Shown in pieces: positions 32,549 to 40,444 of a stretch of DNA of 46,374 bases (its first letter is position 1; every line of letters starts with the position of its first letter). Below the pieces are notes generated by a model. That model was given only the letters and a program-made list of their open reading frames with translations, did no database searches and had not been told where the DNA came from. Position numbers and translations under genes: made by a program. Source of the DNA: Clostridia bacterium (lineage in GTDB: Bacteria; Bacillota; Clostridia; Oscillospirales; CAG-272); NCBI GenBank assembly GCA_017450965.1, contig JAFSSQ010000087.1, positions 1 through 46,374 of the forward strand. Direction: 5' to 3'.

Positions 32549-33175
32549 ATGGTAGATTCTGTTCTTTTTGATCTTGACGGCACCCTCTGGGACGCGATCC
32601 CCGGGATCACCCGCACCTGGAACAAGGCGCTCTCCGATCTCGGGATCCAAAAAACCTGCACCGAGCAAGAGGTGCGGAGCTATATGGGTATGACGCTGGA
32701 CAAGATCTGTTCTTCGATGATCGGAGAGGAGGACCCCGAAAAGATCCAACGCCTCTTTGACGCGATTTCGGATTGGGAAACCAGGTGTATCACTCTCGAC
32801 GGCGCCTCTCTCTATCCGGACGAGCGGGAAACGCTTGCACTCCTTGCCCGCCGCTGCCGTCTCTTTATCGTCTCCAACTGCGGACGCGGCTATATCGAGC
32901 GGTTCCTTGATCTCTTTGACCTCGGACGCTTTTTTACCGATCACGAGTGCTTTGGCGGCACCTGACTCTCCAAAGGGGAGAATATCAAGATCGTCTGCCG
33001 CCGCAACGCGCTTGTTTCTCCCGTTTACGTCGGGGATACGCTCGGCGATCAGCTCGCCGCGCTGCACGCCGGCGTGCCGTTCATCCACGCCGCCTACGGC
33101 TTTGGCGAAGCCGTCTCCCCCGATCACGTCCTTTTCGATTTCCGGCAGCTTCCCGTCCTTTTAGAAAGATTATAA
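32549..33175 (+). pseudogene. HAD-superfamily phosphatase gene interrupted by an in-frame TGA
   Basis: The frame begins with the HAD motif I VLFDLDGTLWDAIPG and runs 138 codons to TGA at 32963-32965 (…HECFGGT-stop). It then continues in the same frame without any shift through LSKGENIKIVCRRNALV, the motif IV VYVGDTLGDQLAALHAGVPF and AAYGFGEA to TAA at 33173-33175, about 207 residues in all. Relatives usually have Gly at the stop position (TG-SKGENI), so GGA to TGA would explain it. The truncated product lacks the acidic motif IV and should be inactive. TGA followed by C is a leaky context, so readthrough is possible. A sequencing error is the other explanation. Confidence 0.85.
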
Positions 33176-33204
33176 AAAAACACGGAAAAAATTCGACAAA
33201 CCCC

Positions 33205-33233
33205 TTGCAAAACCGTTTTTCGTATGATATAAT
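33205..33233 (+). promoter_or_regulatory. Promoter of tRNA-Glu
   Basis: TTGCAA (33205-33210) and a perfect TATAAT (33228-33233) are spaced 17 bp. The tRNA begins 15 bases after the -10. Confidence 0.82.
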
Positions 33234-33247
33234 ACCTTACGTTCCGC

Positions 33248-33322
33248 GGCCCGTTGGTCAAGCGGCTAAGACATCGCCCTCTCACGGCGAAAACATGGGT
33301 TCGATTCCCGTACGGGTCACCA
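33248..33322 (+). tRNA. tRNA-Glu (anticodon CTC)
   Basis: The acceptor GGCCCGT (33248-33254) pairs with ACGGGTC (33312-33318) with one wobble. The anticodon arm is TCGCC-CTCTCAC-GGCGA, giving CTC. The T-arm is ATGGG-TTCGATT-CCCGT. The discriminator A is followed by an encoded CCA (33320-33322). It reads GAG codons, which are frequent in this GC-rich region. It is a single tRNA with its own promoter and a very strong terminator. Confidence 0.95.
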
Positions 33323-33324
33323 GG

Positions 33325-33361
33325 AAAAACGCATCTTTTGTTCACCAAAAGATGCGTTTTT
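33325..33361 (+). terminator. Terminator after tRNA-Glu
   Basis: A perfect 16-bp stem (33325-33340 with 33346-33361) with loop TTCAC and A/T-rich outer ends ending in a T-run follows the tRNA CCA by two bases. Confidence 0.9.
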
Positions 33362-33630
33362 CCATCCAAGCCGACGGAACGGAGGCTTGGGATGGAATCA
33401 TCGCGCTTGCGCGATGTATGGAATCAGCCGCGCAGCGGCTGCATGGCATCAAGCGCGCAGCCCTCTGGAGTCCCCGGCGAACCGAGTTTGCCGGGGTTCG
33501 CGGGGATCGGGGCGCGCTTGCATCTACTCCGTCGGTCTGATTCCATACACTTGCTGACGCAAGTGATGACATACCGCTCTGCGAGCGGATTACCTACACG
33601 CCTGCGGCGTGATTTTATACAACAAAGCTT
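33362..33630. repeat. Mosaic array of short hairpins with a common linker that inverts at the centre
   Basis: This 270-base gene-free stretch holds seven hairpins: CCAAGCC (33366-33390), CATCGCGC (33399-33416), CAGCCGC (33425-33441), a long central foldback (33450-33520 with inner stem 33472-33505), CACTTGC (33548-33565), CCGCTC (33574-33588) and CACGCC (33597-33611). They are joined by a 10-base linker. On the left it reads GATGGAATCA, TATGGAATCA, CATGGCATCA. On the right it is inverted: TGATTCCATA, TGATGACATA, GGATTACCTA, TGATTTTATA. TATGGAATCA and TGATTCCATA are exact reverse complements. Stems differ in sequence, linkers are conserved. No ORF with coding features was seen. It may be a chromosomal REP-like element or a structured 5' leader for the following gene. 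Confidence 0.75.
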
Positions 33631-33672
33631 TTGCAGACTCTGCTTACCAAAGCCTGACGGCAAGGAGGGGTT

Positions 33673-34434
33673 ATGTCCATTCTGGAATCGTTTGTAAAAA
33701 ACAGCAAACCGATGATCACGGTCGAAGACGTGTATCAAAAAAGCGACGTCGTGTTCAAGTCATTTATCGTAACGTTTTCTTTCCGCACCGTTGAGGCGCT
33801 GATGGAAGACGGATTGATCGAAACGGTCGCGGAGGACGCCATCCGATCCATCTCCTGCCATTACCCGGTTTACCGGTTTATCGGCACGGATATCGGTCTG
33901 ATCAAAACGACGGTCGGCGCGCCGCTGACGTCCGTTCTGATCGAGGAGATGAGTTACATGTTTTCCTGCCGGAAAGCCGTCATATTCGGCTCGTGCGGGT
34001 CTCTCGACAAATCGATCCCCGAACACAAGCTGATCGTCCCGACGGACGCTTACCGGGACGAAGGAACGTCGTACCACTATATGGAACCGTCCGATTATAT
34101 CCGGATGAAAAATCATAAAAAGGTCTGCGAAATACTGGACGAACTGCCGGTCGGATACGTGACGGGAAAAACCTGGACGACCGACGCGTTTTACCGGGAA
34201 ACCGCGGAGGAAATCAAAAAGCGGAAAAGCGAGGGGTGTATCGCCGTCGAGATGGAGTTTTCGGCCTGTCAGGCGGTGTGCGATTACGCGGGGATCGAGC
34301 TGTACGGCTTTCTCTATCGCGCGGACAATCTGGATTCCGCCGCCTGGGAAAAGAGCGGGCGCGACGCCCTCCTCTCGAAAGACAAGCGCCTGGATATCCT
34401 GAACGTTGCGTTTGAAATCGCAAAGAGGATCTGA
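33673..34434 (+). CDS. Nucleoside phosphorylase family protein
   Basis: The product is 253 residues; AAGGAGGGG sits just before the ATG. The PNP/UDP phosphorylase-1 fold is suggested by AVIFGSCGSLDKSIPEHKLI (phosphate- and ribose-site glycine loop) and CIAVEMEFSACQAVC, which matches the nucleoside-binding VEMEaa motif. It likely cleaves nucleosides with phosphate into base and ribose-1-phosphate; whether purine or uridine is unclear. It stands just after the hairpin mosaic, with two GNAT genes downstream on the same strand. Confidence 0.8.
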   Translation: MSILESFVKNSKPMITVEDVYQKSDVVFKSFIVTFSFRTVEALMEDGLIETVAEDAIRSISCHYPVYRFIGTDIGLIKTTVGAPLTSVLIEEMSYMFSCRKAVIFGSCGSLDKSIPEHKLIVPTDAYRDEGTSYHYMEPSDYIRMKNHKKVCEILDELPVGYVTGKTWTTDAFYRETAEEIKKRKSEGCIAVEMEFSACQAVCDYAGIELYGFLYRADNLDSAAWEKSGRDALLSKDKRLDILNVAFEIAKRI

Positions 34435-34464
34435 TTGAAAAATCGATCGGAAAGGAAAATCAAT

Positions 34465-34962
34465 ATGGTACATTTGGAAAAGATCGACTGCCGGAACGTG
34501 TGGGACGTTCTGGATCTCAAGGTGAAAAAAGAGCAAAAGCATTTTGTCGCCTCCAACGATATCAGCATCATCCAGGCGTATACGGCGATCGGGACGGGGT
34601 GCTGTGCGTTCCCGTTTGCGGTTTTCGACGGGAAAAAGCCGGTCGGCTTTCTCATGATCGGCTACAACGAGGCGGTGCTCTATGATTTTGACGACGGCTG
34701 CCGGGCGCCCGAGATCCTGAAAAACAATTACAGCATCTGGCGCCTGATGATCGACAAACGCTACCAGAATAGAGGGTACGGCCGGGAAGCGATCCGGCTC
34801 GCGCTGGATTTTATCCGTACCTGGCCGTGCGGCAAAGCGGACTACTGCTCCCTCTCTTACGAGCCGGAAAACGAGGTCGCGGCAAAGCTCTACCATTCCT
34901 GCGGCTTTACGGAAAACGGAGAGATGGACGGGGACGAGATCGTGGCCGTACTGAAGCTGTAA
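34465..34962 (+). CDS. GNAT acetyltransferase, polyamine-acetyltransferase-like
   Basis: I use the ATG at 34465 with AAAGGA upstream; the product is 165 residues. The start VHLEKIDCRNVWDVLDLKVK and the core IWRLMIDKRYQNRGYGREAI (acetyl-CoA P-loop Q/RxxGxG/A form QNRGYG) resemble BltD/PaiA-type spermidine N-acetyltransferases. A later ENEVAAKLYHSCGFTENGE is the usual GNAT end. The substrate is inferred only. Confidence 0.82.
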   Translation: MVHLEKIDCRNVWDVLDLKVKKEQKHFVASNDISIIQAYTAIGTGCCAFPFAVFDGKKPVGFLMIGYNEAVLYDFDDGCRAPEILKNNYSIWRLMIDKRYQNRGYGREAIRLALDFIRTWPCGKADYCSLSYEPENEVAAKLYHSCGFTENGEMDGDEIVAVLKL

Positions 34963-34977
34963 AAAAGGATCGGAACG

Positions 34978-35421
34978 ATGATCATTCACGAAGTGAAAAC
35001 AAGCGAAGACGTGATCAAAACGCTGATCGCGCTTTCCGCGGACTGGGAAAAAGAACAGAGCTGCTACGGCTACCGGGCGAACACGAGAGAGGATCTCGCG
35101 GGAAGGCGGGTCTTTCTCGCAGAAGAAAACGGCGAAACGCTGGGGTACTTATTCGGCATAGTCTTTCCCGCACAAAATATGAGATCCGTGATCCCGGACG
35201 GTGCTCCCTGCTTTGAAGCGGAAGAACTCTACGTGGTCCCGCCGCGCCGCCGCGAAGGAATCGGCGCCGCGCTCTTCCGGTATGCGGAAAAGACGCTGGC
35301 GGGCGACGCCGAATATATCGTGCTGAGCACGGCGTCAAAGAACCGGGAAGCGGTTTTCCGGTTTTATCTCGATGAACTGGATATGAACTTTTGGAGCGCG
35401 CGGCTCTATAAGAAGATCTGA
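34978..35421 (+). CDS. GNAT family N-acetyltransferase
   Basis: The product is 147 residues, a single GNAT domain. The acetyl-CoA loop is in EELYVVPPRRREGIGAALFR (RRREGIG), after a typical LAEENGETLGYLFGI strand pair. It starts 15 bases after the previous GNAT gene, preceded by AAAGGATCGG, so the three genes from 33673 likely form one unit. The substrate is unknown. Confidence 0.82.
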   Translation: MIIHEVKTSEDVIKTLIALSADWEKEQSCYGYRANTREDLAGRRVFLAEENGETLGYLFGIVFPAQNMRSVIPDGAPCFEAEELYVVPPRRREGIGAALFRYAEKTLAGDAEYIVLSTASKNREAVFRFYLDELDMNFWSARLYKKI

Positions 35422-35490
35422 CGGATCATTCAAAAAGGAAACTTTCTTCTTTCCGCGTATAAAGAGTAAAACGGAAAAAAGGAGCCTGAT

Positions 35491-36735
35491 ATGAAAAGAA
35501 CGGTTTTATCCCTGCTCTCCCTTCTGCTTGCGGCGTCGCTTACCTTTTCTCTTTCCTCCTGCGCCGTGAAGATCTCCGCGGCCGAGCTTTCCGCCGGGTA
35601 CTCCCGCACCGCCACGGAAAAGGGCGAGGTGGACGAGACGTTCCGGGAGGCGTATCTCGCCTTTGCCGCGTCCCTCTTTCGCCTTTCCTGGGGCGAGGAC
35701 GCGCAGGTCCTCTCCCCGCTTTCCGCTCTTTACTGCCTCGGTATGATCGCGAACGGCGCGGAAAACGAAACGAGGCGGCAGGTGGAAGAGACCCTCGGGA
35801 TGGATCTTGATACGCTGAACAAGGCGCTCTACGCCTACCGGACCTCGATGTTTTCTTCTTCCGAGTGCAAGATCCGGATCGCCGACTCTCTCTGGATCGA
35901 CAGTGAAAGTGACCTCACGGTCAAGCCCTCGTTTTTGCAGACGAACGCCGACTGGTACGACGCGCAGATCTACTCCGCCCCCTTTGACGGGAAAACCGTT
36001 GAGAGCATCAATAACTGGTGCAAGGATCAGACCGACGGCATGATAAATAAGATCCTCGACGAGATCCCCGCGGATACCTTTATGTATCTGATCAATTCCC
36101 TTCTCTTTGACGCGAAATGGGAAAACAAATACGAGAAATCCGATATCCGATCCGCCCGCTTTACAAACGCAGACGGCACGGCGGCCGACGCGGAGATGAT
36201 GTATTCCGAGGAGAGCGTCTACCTCACCTACTCCGGCTCGGTCGGCTTCTGCCGTCCCTACGCCGGCGGGAAGTACGCCTTTGTCGGCGTTCTGCCCGAG
36301 GACGGGACGACGATCGATGCTTTCCTCTCCTCTCTGGATGGGGCGTTTCTCTCTTCCCTGCTCGCCTCGGCGGAAACTACCCCCGTCAGCGTCGGGATCC
36401 CCGAGTTCTCCGCCGAGACGGGGGAAACCGACCTGAAAGAACCGCTCCGTTCGATGGGGATCCGCGATCTCTTTGACGAGACCCGCGCGGACTTTTCCGC
36501 GATGGTGGAGGATCGCGGGCTCGACGTGTATTGCGATTATATCAAGCAGAAGGTGAAGATCGACGTTGACCGCAGCGGCACGAAGGCCGCGGCGATCACC
36601 TGGGGCGCGATGAGAAAAGAGTCTGCTCCTCTCGAAGAAAAAAGCGTGATCCTTGACCGCCCGTTCTTTTATCTGATCCTCGATACGGAAAACGGGATCC
36701 CCCTCTTTATGGGAACGGTCACCGAATTGAGTTGA
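35491..36735 (+). CDS. Secreted serpin lipoprotein (protease inhibitor)
   Basis: The product is 414 residues with a lipoprotein signal peptide ending in LSSC at about residue 24. Serpin landmarks run throughout: SPLSALYCLGMIANGAENET, INNWCKDQTDGMINKIL, YLINSLLFDAKWENKY, and the end RPFFYLILDTENGIPLFMG. The reactive-centre hinge is SGTKAAAITWGAMRKES (from about residue 362), with small residues at P12-P9 as in inhibitory serpins; P1 falls near Met374-Glu377. Serpins trap proteases irreversibly. A gut bacterium could use it against host or neighbour proteases (inference). AAAAGGAG precedes the ATG and a terminator follows. Confidence 0.92.
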   Translation: MKRTVLSLLSLLLAASLTFSLSSCAVKISAAELSAGYSRTATEKGEVDETFREAYLAFAASLFRLSWGEDAQVLSPLSALYCLGMIANGAENETRRQVEETLGMDLDTLNKALYAYRTSMFSSSECKIRIADSLWIDSESDLTVKPSFLQTNADWYDAQIYSAPFDGKTVESINNWCKDQTDGMINKILDEIPADTFMYLINSLLFDAKWENKYEKSDIRSARFTNADGTAADAEMMYSEESVYLTYSGSVGFCRPYAGGKYAFVGVLPEDGTTIDAFLSSLDGAFLSSLLASAETTPVSVGIPEFSAETGETDLKEPLRSMGIRDLFDETRADFSAMVEDRGLDVYCDYIKQKVKIDVDRSGTKAAAITWGAMRKESAPLEEKSVILDRPFFYLILDTENGIPLFMGTVTELS

Positions 36736-36751
36736 TCCACCCGAAAAGCCG

Positions 36752-36779
36752 AAAGGCGGAGCAAGTCTCCGCCTTTTTT
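36752..36779 (+). terminator. Terminator after the serpin gene
   Basis: AAAGGCGGAG (36752-36761) pairs with CTCCGCCTTT (36767-36776), followed by more T. Confidence 0.87.
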
Positions 36780-36781
36780 GT

Positions 36782-36810
36782 TTGACTTTCGGAAGAAAAT
36801 ATGATAAAAT
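36782..36810 (+). promoter_or_regulatory. Promoter of the helicase gene
   Basis: TTGACT (36782-36787) and TAAAAT (36805-36810) are spaced 17 bp. AGAGGAGG precedes the ATG at 36837. Confidence 0.7.
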
Positions 36811-36836
36811 AACAAGAAAAAGAGGAGGCGGCGGGT

Positions 36837-39296
36837 ATGAACTATTCGAGAGAGACCGAAACGGTCTATCTGACCTTTGACGAGCTGTATACTCTTGCCG
36901 CGCGCAGCGGGGATCTCGCCGATCCGGACCCGATCTTCGACCGTCCGAAAGCGGCGGAGGCCATGCGCGAGGCCGCGCTGAAAAAGCGCCCCGCCGCGCG
37001 GGAGCTTGTCCCCGTCTCCTGCCGTGTGCGCCGCGGCGGCGTCTCCTACGCCGTAACGGCGGAGGCGGAGATGCTGGAGAGGGACGGCGGCCGCCTTACG
37101 ATCCATTCTTTTTGCGCGCAGGGCGGCCGCAGCGAGATCGACGACCGCTACGCCGAGCGTAAAGGAACGCGCCTGGCGGCGCTCTGCGGGGTATTTGCCG
37201 TCGCGCTGGCGGACGAGGAGCCGGAGATCGAAGCGCATCTGACGATCCGCGCGGCGTTCGGACGGCCGCCGGAGCATTTCCGCGTTTCCGCCGATCTGAC
37301 CGAGATGAAGGAATGCTTTTTCTCTCTGATCGACGGCGCCGCCGACTTCATCGCGTTTGAGATCGAACGGCAGAAAACGCGCATCCCCTCCTCCGCCGCC
37401 CTGAAGTTTCCCTACCCCAAAGCCCGGAAAGGGCAGTCCGACTTTATGACCGAGGCGTACCGCACGATCAGCCGCGGCGGGCGCTTCCTCTGCGAAGCGC
37501 CCACCGGGATCGGGAAAACGGTCTCCGCCCTTTTCCCCGCCGTGAAGGCGTTGGGAAAGGAAAAAGCGGACAAGGTCTTTTATTTCACACCGAAGACGAC
37601 GACCCAGTACGCCGCGATCGAGGCGCTGCGCGCGATCTCCGGCAAAGCGCTCGCCCTCCGTTCGATCGCGCTCTGCGCAAAAGAAAAGCTCTGCGCCGCC
37701 GTCCCGAACCGTCCCGCGCCGCAGGAAACGGAAGAAGGAGCGGTCGCGACCGGCTCCCGCTGCGAGCACTGCCCCTGCTCCCGCGGGCACTATGACCGGG
37801 TGGGCGAGGCGATCCTGTTTCTCATGGACCGGACGCGCTTTATCCAAAAGGAAGATATTCTCGCGGCGGCGAAAAAGTATAGCGTCTGTCCCTACGAGCT
37901 TTCCCTCGACGTTTCCGAATACTGCGACGTGATCGTCTGCGACTACAACTATCTCTTTGACGCGCGCGTTTACCTGCGCCGGTATTTTGACAATGACGCC
38001 CGCGTCCTTTCCTCCTGCGTGACGCGGGAAAACTACGTTTTTCTCATCGACGAGGCGCACAACCTCCCGGAACGCGCCAAGTCGATGTATTCTCACCGTC
38101 TCAAGCCCGACGCCTTTCTCCCGGTTTTGTCGGCTTTCGGCAAAACCGACAAAGAGATCGAGGCGATGACGGCCTTGAACGCCCTTTGCGACCGGATCCG
38201 GCTCTACCGCTCCAAATTGAGCGACGCCGCGGCGGAAAACGAACACGGCGAGCCCTTCGCCTACTACGTCAGCGAGCGGCTGGACCGCGAGATCACGGAG
38301 GACGCGGAGGCGTTTGTCCGCCTGATCGACGAGATGCGGCGAGCGCGTACCCCCGCGCTCCCTTCCGCCGTGCTGGACGCCTATTACGATCTGAAGGACT
38401 TTCTCGCCAAGGCGGCGTGGTTCTCGCAAAAGTTCCGCGCAGTGGCGGAGCGGTACGGAGAAAAGATCTCCTACCGGATCTATTGCATGGACCCCTCCGA
38501 GATCATCTCCGAGCATCTGGATTTTGCGCGGGCGACCGTCCTCTTTTCGGCAACGCTCTCGCCCGTCGACTACTACGCCGCGCTCCTCGGCAGTCCGGAC
38601 GCCGCGACGCTTATTCTGGATTCTCCCTACGAGCGCGAAAACCTTCTTCTTACCGTCTTTGACCGTCTCAGCACCCGCTACGTCAACCGCGAGGAAACGG
38701 CGGAGGCGATCGTGGAGATCATCGCGGATACCGTGCGCGCGCGGGTGGGCAATTATATCGTCTACTTCCCTTCCTATCAATATCTGACCGGGATCTACGA
38801 CCTGTTCCGGGAAAAGCACCCGGACGTCCCCACGCTGGTCCAGAGCAAAATCATGAGCGAGTGGGACAAGGAGCGGTATATCGACGCCTTTCTCCCCGAT
38901 CCGCAGAAAACGCTCGTCGGCTTCTGCGTCCTCGGCGGGGTGTTCGCCGAGGGGATCGACCTTGTCGGAAAGCGGCTGATCGGCACCGTGATCGTCGGCG
39001 TCGGGCTGCCGCGCGTCTCTCTCGAACGCGACCTGCTCGCCCGCTATTACGCCGACACAGACCGGGACGGCTTCCTCTACTCCTACGTCTATCCCGGCTT
39101 TACCCGCGTTTTGCAGGCCGCCGGGCGCGTGATCCGGTCGGAGACCGACCGCGGCGCCGTCGTCTTGCTCGACGAACGCTTCGCCGAACCGCGCTACCGC
39201 GCCCTCTTCCCCACCCATTGGCGGCACGCCAAGTTCGTATTGCATACCCGCACCCTCAAACGTCTTCTCTCCGATTTCTGGGAACAGGAAGAATAG
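36837..39296 (+). CDS. Rad3/XPD-type (DinG-like) superfamily 2 DNA helicase
   Basis: The product is 819 residues. Helicase motifs: CEAPTGIGKTVSALFP with Lys227, VFLIDEAHNLPERAKSMYSH (DEAH at 405-408), VLFSATL, and the motif VI region GGVFAEGIDLVG…QAAGRVIRSETD. Cys residues at KEKLC, CEHCPC and VCPYE probably bind the Fe-S cluster of the family. The first 195 or so residues sit where clostridial relatives have a PD-(D/E)XK nuclease, but I see no D plus ExK there. The enzyme likely unwinds 5'-3' in repair. It ends facing a convergent terminator. Confidence 0.88.
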   Translation: MNYSRETETVYLTFDELYTLAARSGDLADPDPIFDRPKAAEAMREAALKKRPAARELVPVSCRVRRGGVSYAVTAEAEMLERDGGRLTIHSFCAQGGRSEIDDRYAERKGTRLAALCGVFAVALADEEPEIEAHLTIRAAFGRPPEHFRVSADLTEMKECFFSLIDGAADFIAFEIERQKTRIPSSAALKFPYPKARKGQSDFMTEAYRTISRGGRFLCEAPTGIGKTVSALFPAVKALGKEKADKVFYFTPKTTTQYAAIEALRAISGKALALRSIALCAKEKLCAAVPNRPAPQETEEGAVATGSRCEHCPCSRGHYDRVGEAILFLMDRTRFIQKEDILAAAKKYSVCPYELSLDVSEYCDVIVCDYNYLFDARVYLRRYFDNDARVLSSCVTRENYVFLIDEAHNLPERAKSMYSHRLKPDAFLPVLSAFGKTDKEIEAMTALNALCDRIRLYRSKLSDAAAENEHGEPFAYYVSERLDREITEDAEAFVRLIDEMRRARTPALPSAVLDAYYDLKDFLAKAAWFSQKFRAVAERYGEKISYRIYCMDPSEIISEHLDFARATVLFSATLSPVDYYAALLGSPDAATLILDSPYERENLLLTVFDRLSTRYVNREETAEAIVEIIADTVRARVGNYIVYFPSYQYLTGIYDLFREKHPDVPTLVQSKIMSEWDKERYIDAFLPDPQKTLVGFCVLGGVFAEGIDLVGKRLIGTVIVGVGLPRVSLERDLLARYYADTDRDGFLYSYVYPGFTRVLQAAGRVIRSETDRGAVVLLDERFAEPRYRALFPTHWRHAKFVLHTRTLKRLLSDFWEQEE

Positions 39297-39315
39297 CAAT
39301 TAGACGAATAATATG

Positions 39316-39348
39316 AAGGACCCCCGGAAAGGTTTTCCGGAGGTCCTT
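39316..39348. terminator. Bidirectional terminator
   Basis: AAGGACCCCCGGAAA (39316-39330) pairs with TTTCCGGAGGTCCTT (39334-39348) with a single mismatch. It separates the convergent helicase and glycosidase genes. Confidence 0.83.
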
Positions 39349-39361
39349 TTAAAACAAGTTT

Positions 39362-40417
39362 TCACTCCCAAAACGCGATCACGTTGACGACGGCGCGGTT
39401 TTCGGCTTTGACGTTGGGATTGCATTTCCGGCCCTCCGCCCAGAGGTGGGAGGAGCCGCCGCCGTCCAGCGCGTAGAGGAAAAGGAGGGGCTCGTCGATC
39501 GCCTCGCGGAGCGCGGCGCGCAGATCGGCGTACTTGATCCCGGGGCCGCCGTAGCCGGAGCCGCCCGTTGCGCCGACCCAGTAGGTCCCCGTTACGTCCT
39601 GCGCGATAAAGGAACGGGCGTGGACGGTATTGTCGTCCCAGATCACGTCTTTTTTGTTGCGGATGAGCGGGATGCAGCCCTTGACGCACCACTCGGCGCC
39701 GCGTTTGCGAAGTGCTTTCCAATCGGATTCGCTTGCGATGCGGACGGACTCAAAATGCCCGTCGGCAAAGTAGGTCAGGATCTCGTTGTTGTTGTAACTG
39801 CCGTGCATCTTGTATTCGTCGAGGATCTGATAGATCGTATCGCCGATGATCGTGGCGCCGCACGCCGTTCCGTCCGTGTTCCACATCCCGCCGTTCACGA
39901 GGATCGAGGCGCCCGTCCTTGCGGCGTAGCTTTGGATCGTTTCCCGTGAGTTGACGCCCCCCTGCGCGATCACGAGCTGCGGGCGGGCGTTTGTCCCGAT
40001 ATAGGTCACGACCGTATTGCTCACAGTGATCTCTTGCACGGAGAAGGTCTCAGGCGGCACCTGGGCCGTCGTTTCGGGCGTGGTCGTCATGGGCACCGCC
40101 GTCGTAACGGGAGCCGCAGAAGTAACCGGGGGAGCGGGAGGATCGGTTTCCGTCGCGGACGTGGCGGGCGGCTCCGTCGAGGGTTCCGTTTCCGGCGCTC
40201 CGGTCGTATCCGGGGTGGACGTGACCGCTTCCGTCAAGGGTTCTGTTGTCGGCGTCGGTTCCGTTTCGGAGAGTCCGGTCGTATCGGCGGCAGCCGCCGC
40301 GGTAACGCTCTCCGGCGAGGTGAGGGCCTCGGTCAGCGCCGTTTCCGCCGGCGGCTGCGCCGCGCAGGAGAAAAGAAGAAACACTCCGAGCAAAATGAAA
40401 CACAGATTTTTGACCAT
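39362..40417 (-). CDS. Phosphodiester glycosidase (NAGPA/DUF2233) family lipoprotein
   Basis: The product is 351 residues. It has a lipoprotein signal ending LLFSC at residue 18, then about 105 residues very rich in Thr, Pro, Glu and Ala that form a surface stalk. The catalytic domain begins near residue 130 (EITVSNTVVTYIGTN) and holds VNGGMWNTDG, GCIPLIRN and YALDGGGSSHLW, the last matching the DGGGSS core of NAGPA-like enzymes that cut GlcNAc-phosphodiester bonds. The substrate may be a cell-wall or capsule polymer (inference). GAGGAG precedes the ATG. Confidence 0.85.
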   Translation of the reverse strand: MVKNLCFILLGVFLLFSCAAQPPAETALTEALTSPESVTAAAAADTTGLSETEPTPTTEPLTEAVTSTPDTTGAPETEPSTEPPATSATETDPPAPPVTSAAPVTTAVPMTTTPETTAQVPPETFSVQEITVSNTVVTYIGTNARPQLVIAQGGVNSRETIQSYAARTGASILVNGGMWNTDGTACGATIIGDTIYQILDEYKMHGSYNNNEILTYFADGHFESVRIASESDWKALRKRGAEWCVKGCIPLIRNKKDVIWDDNTVHARSFIAQDVTGTYWVGATGGSGYGGPGIKYADLRAALREAIDEPLLFLYALDGGGSSHLWAEGRKCNPNVKAENRAVVNVIAFWE

Positions 40418-40444
40418 ATCGTTTTCTCCTCAAAAACGGGATTT

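Noticed and set aside
32963..32965. TGA in the HAD gene as selenocysteine or as a reassigned Gly codon
   Set aside because: HAD catalysis uses Asp, the position is Gly in relatives, and other genes here end at TGA, so neither selenocysteine nor a changed code is supported.
33362..33630. CRISPR array
   Set aside because: Repeats are about 10 bp, change orientation at the centre, and the parts between are hairpins, not unique spacers of constant length.
33323..33672. att site or island end at tRNA-Glu
   Set aside because: No integrase and no second copy of the tRNA 3' end found in the rest of the window.
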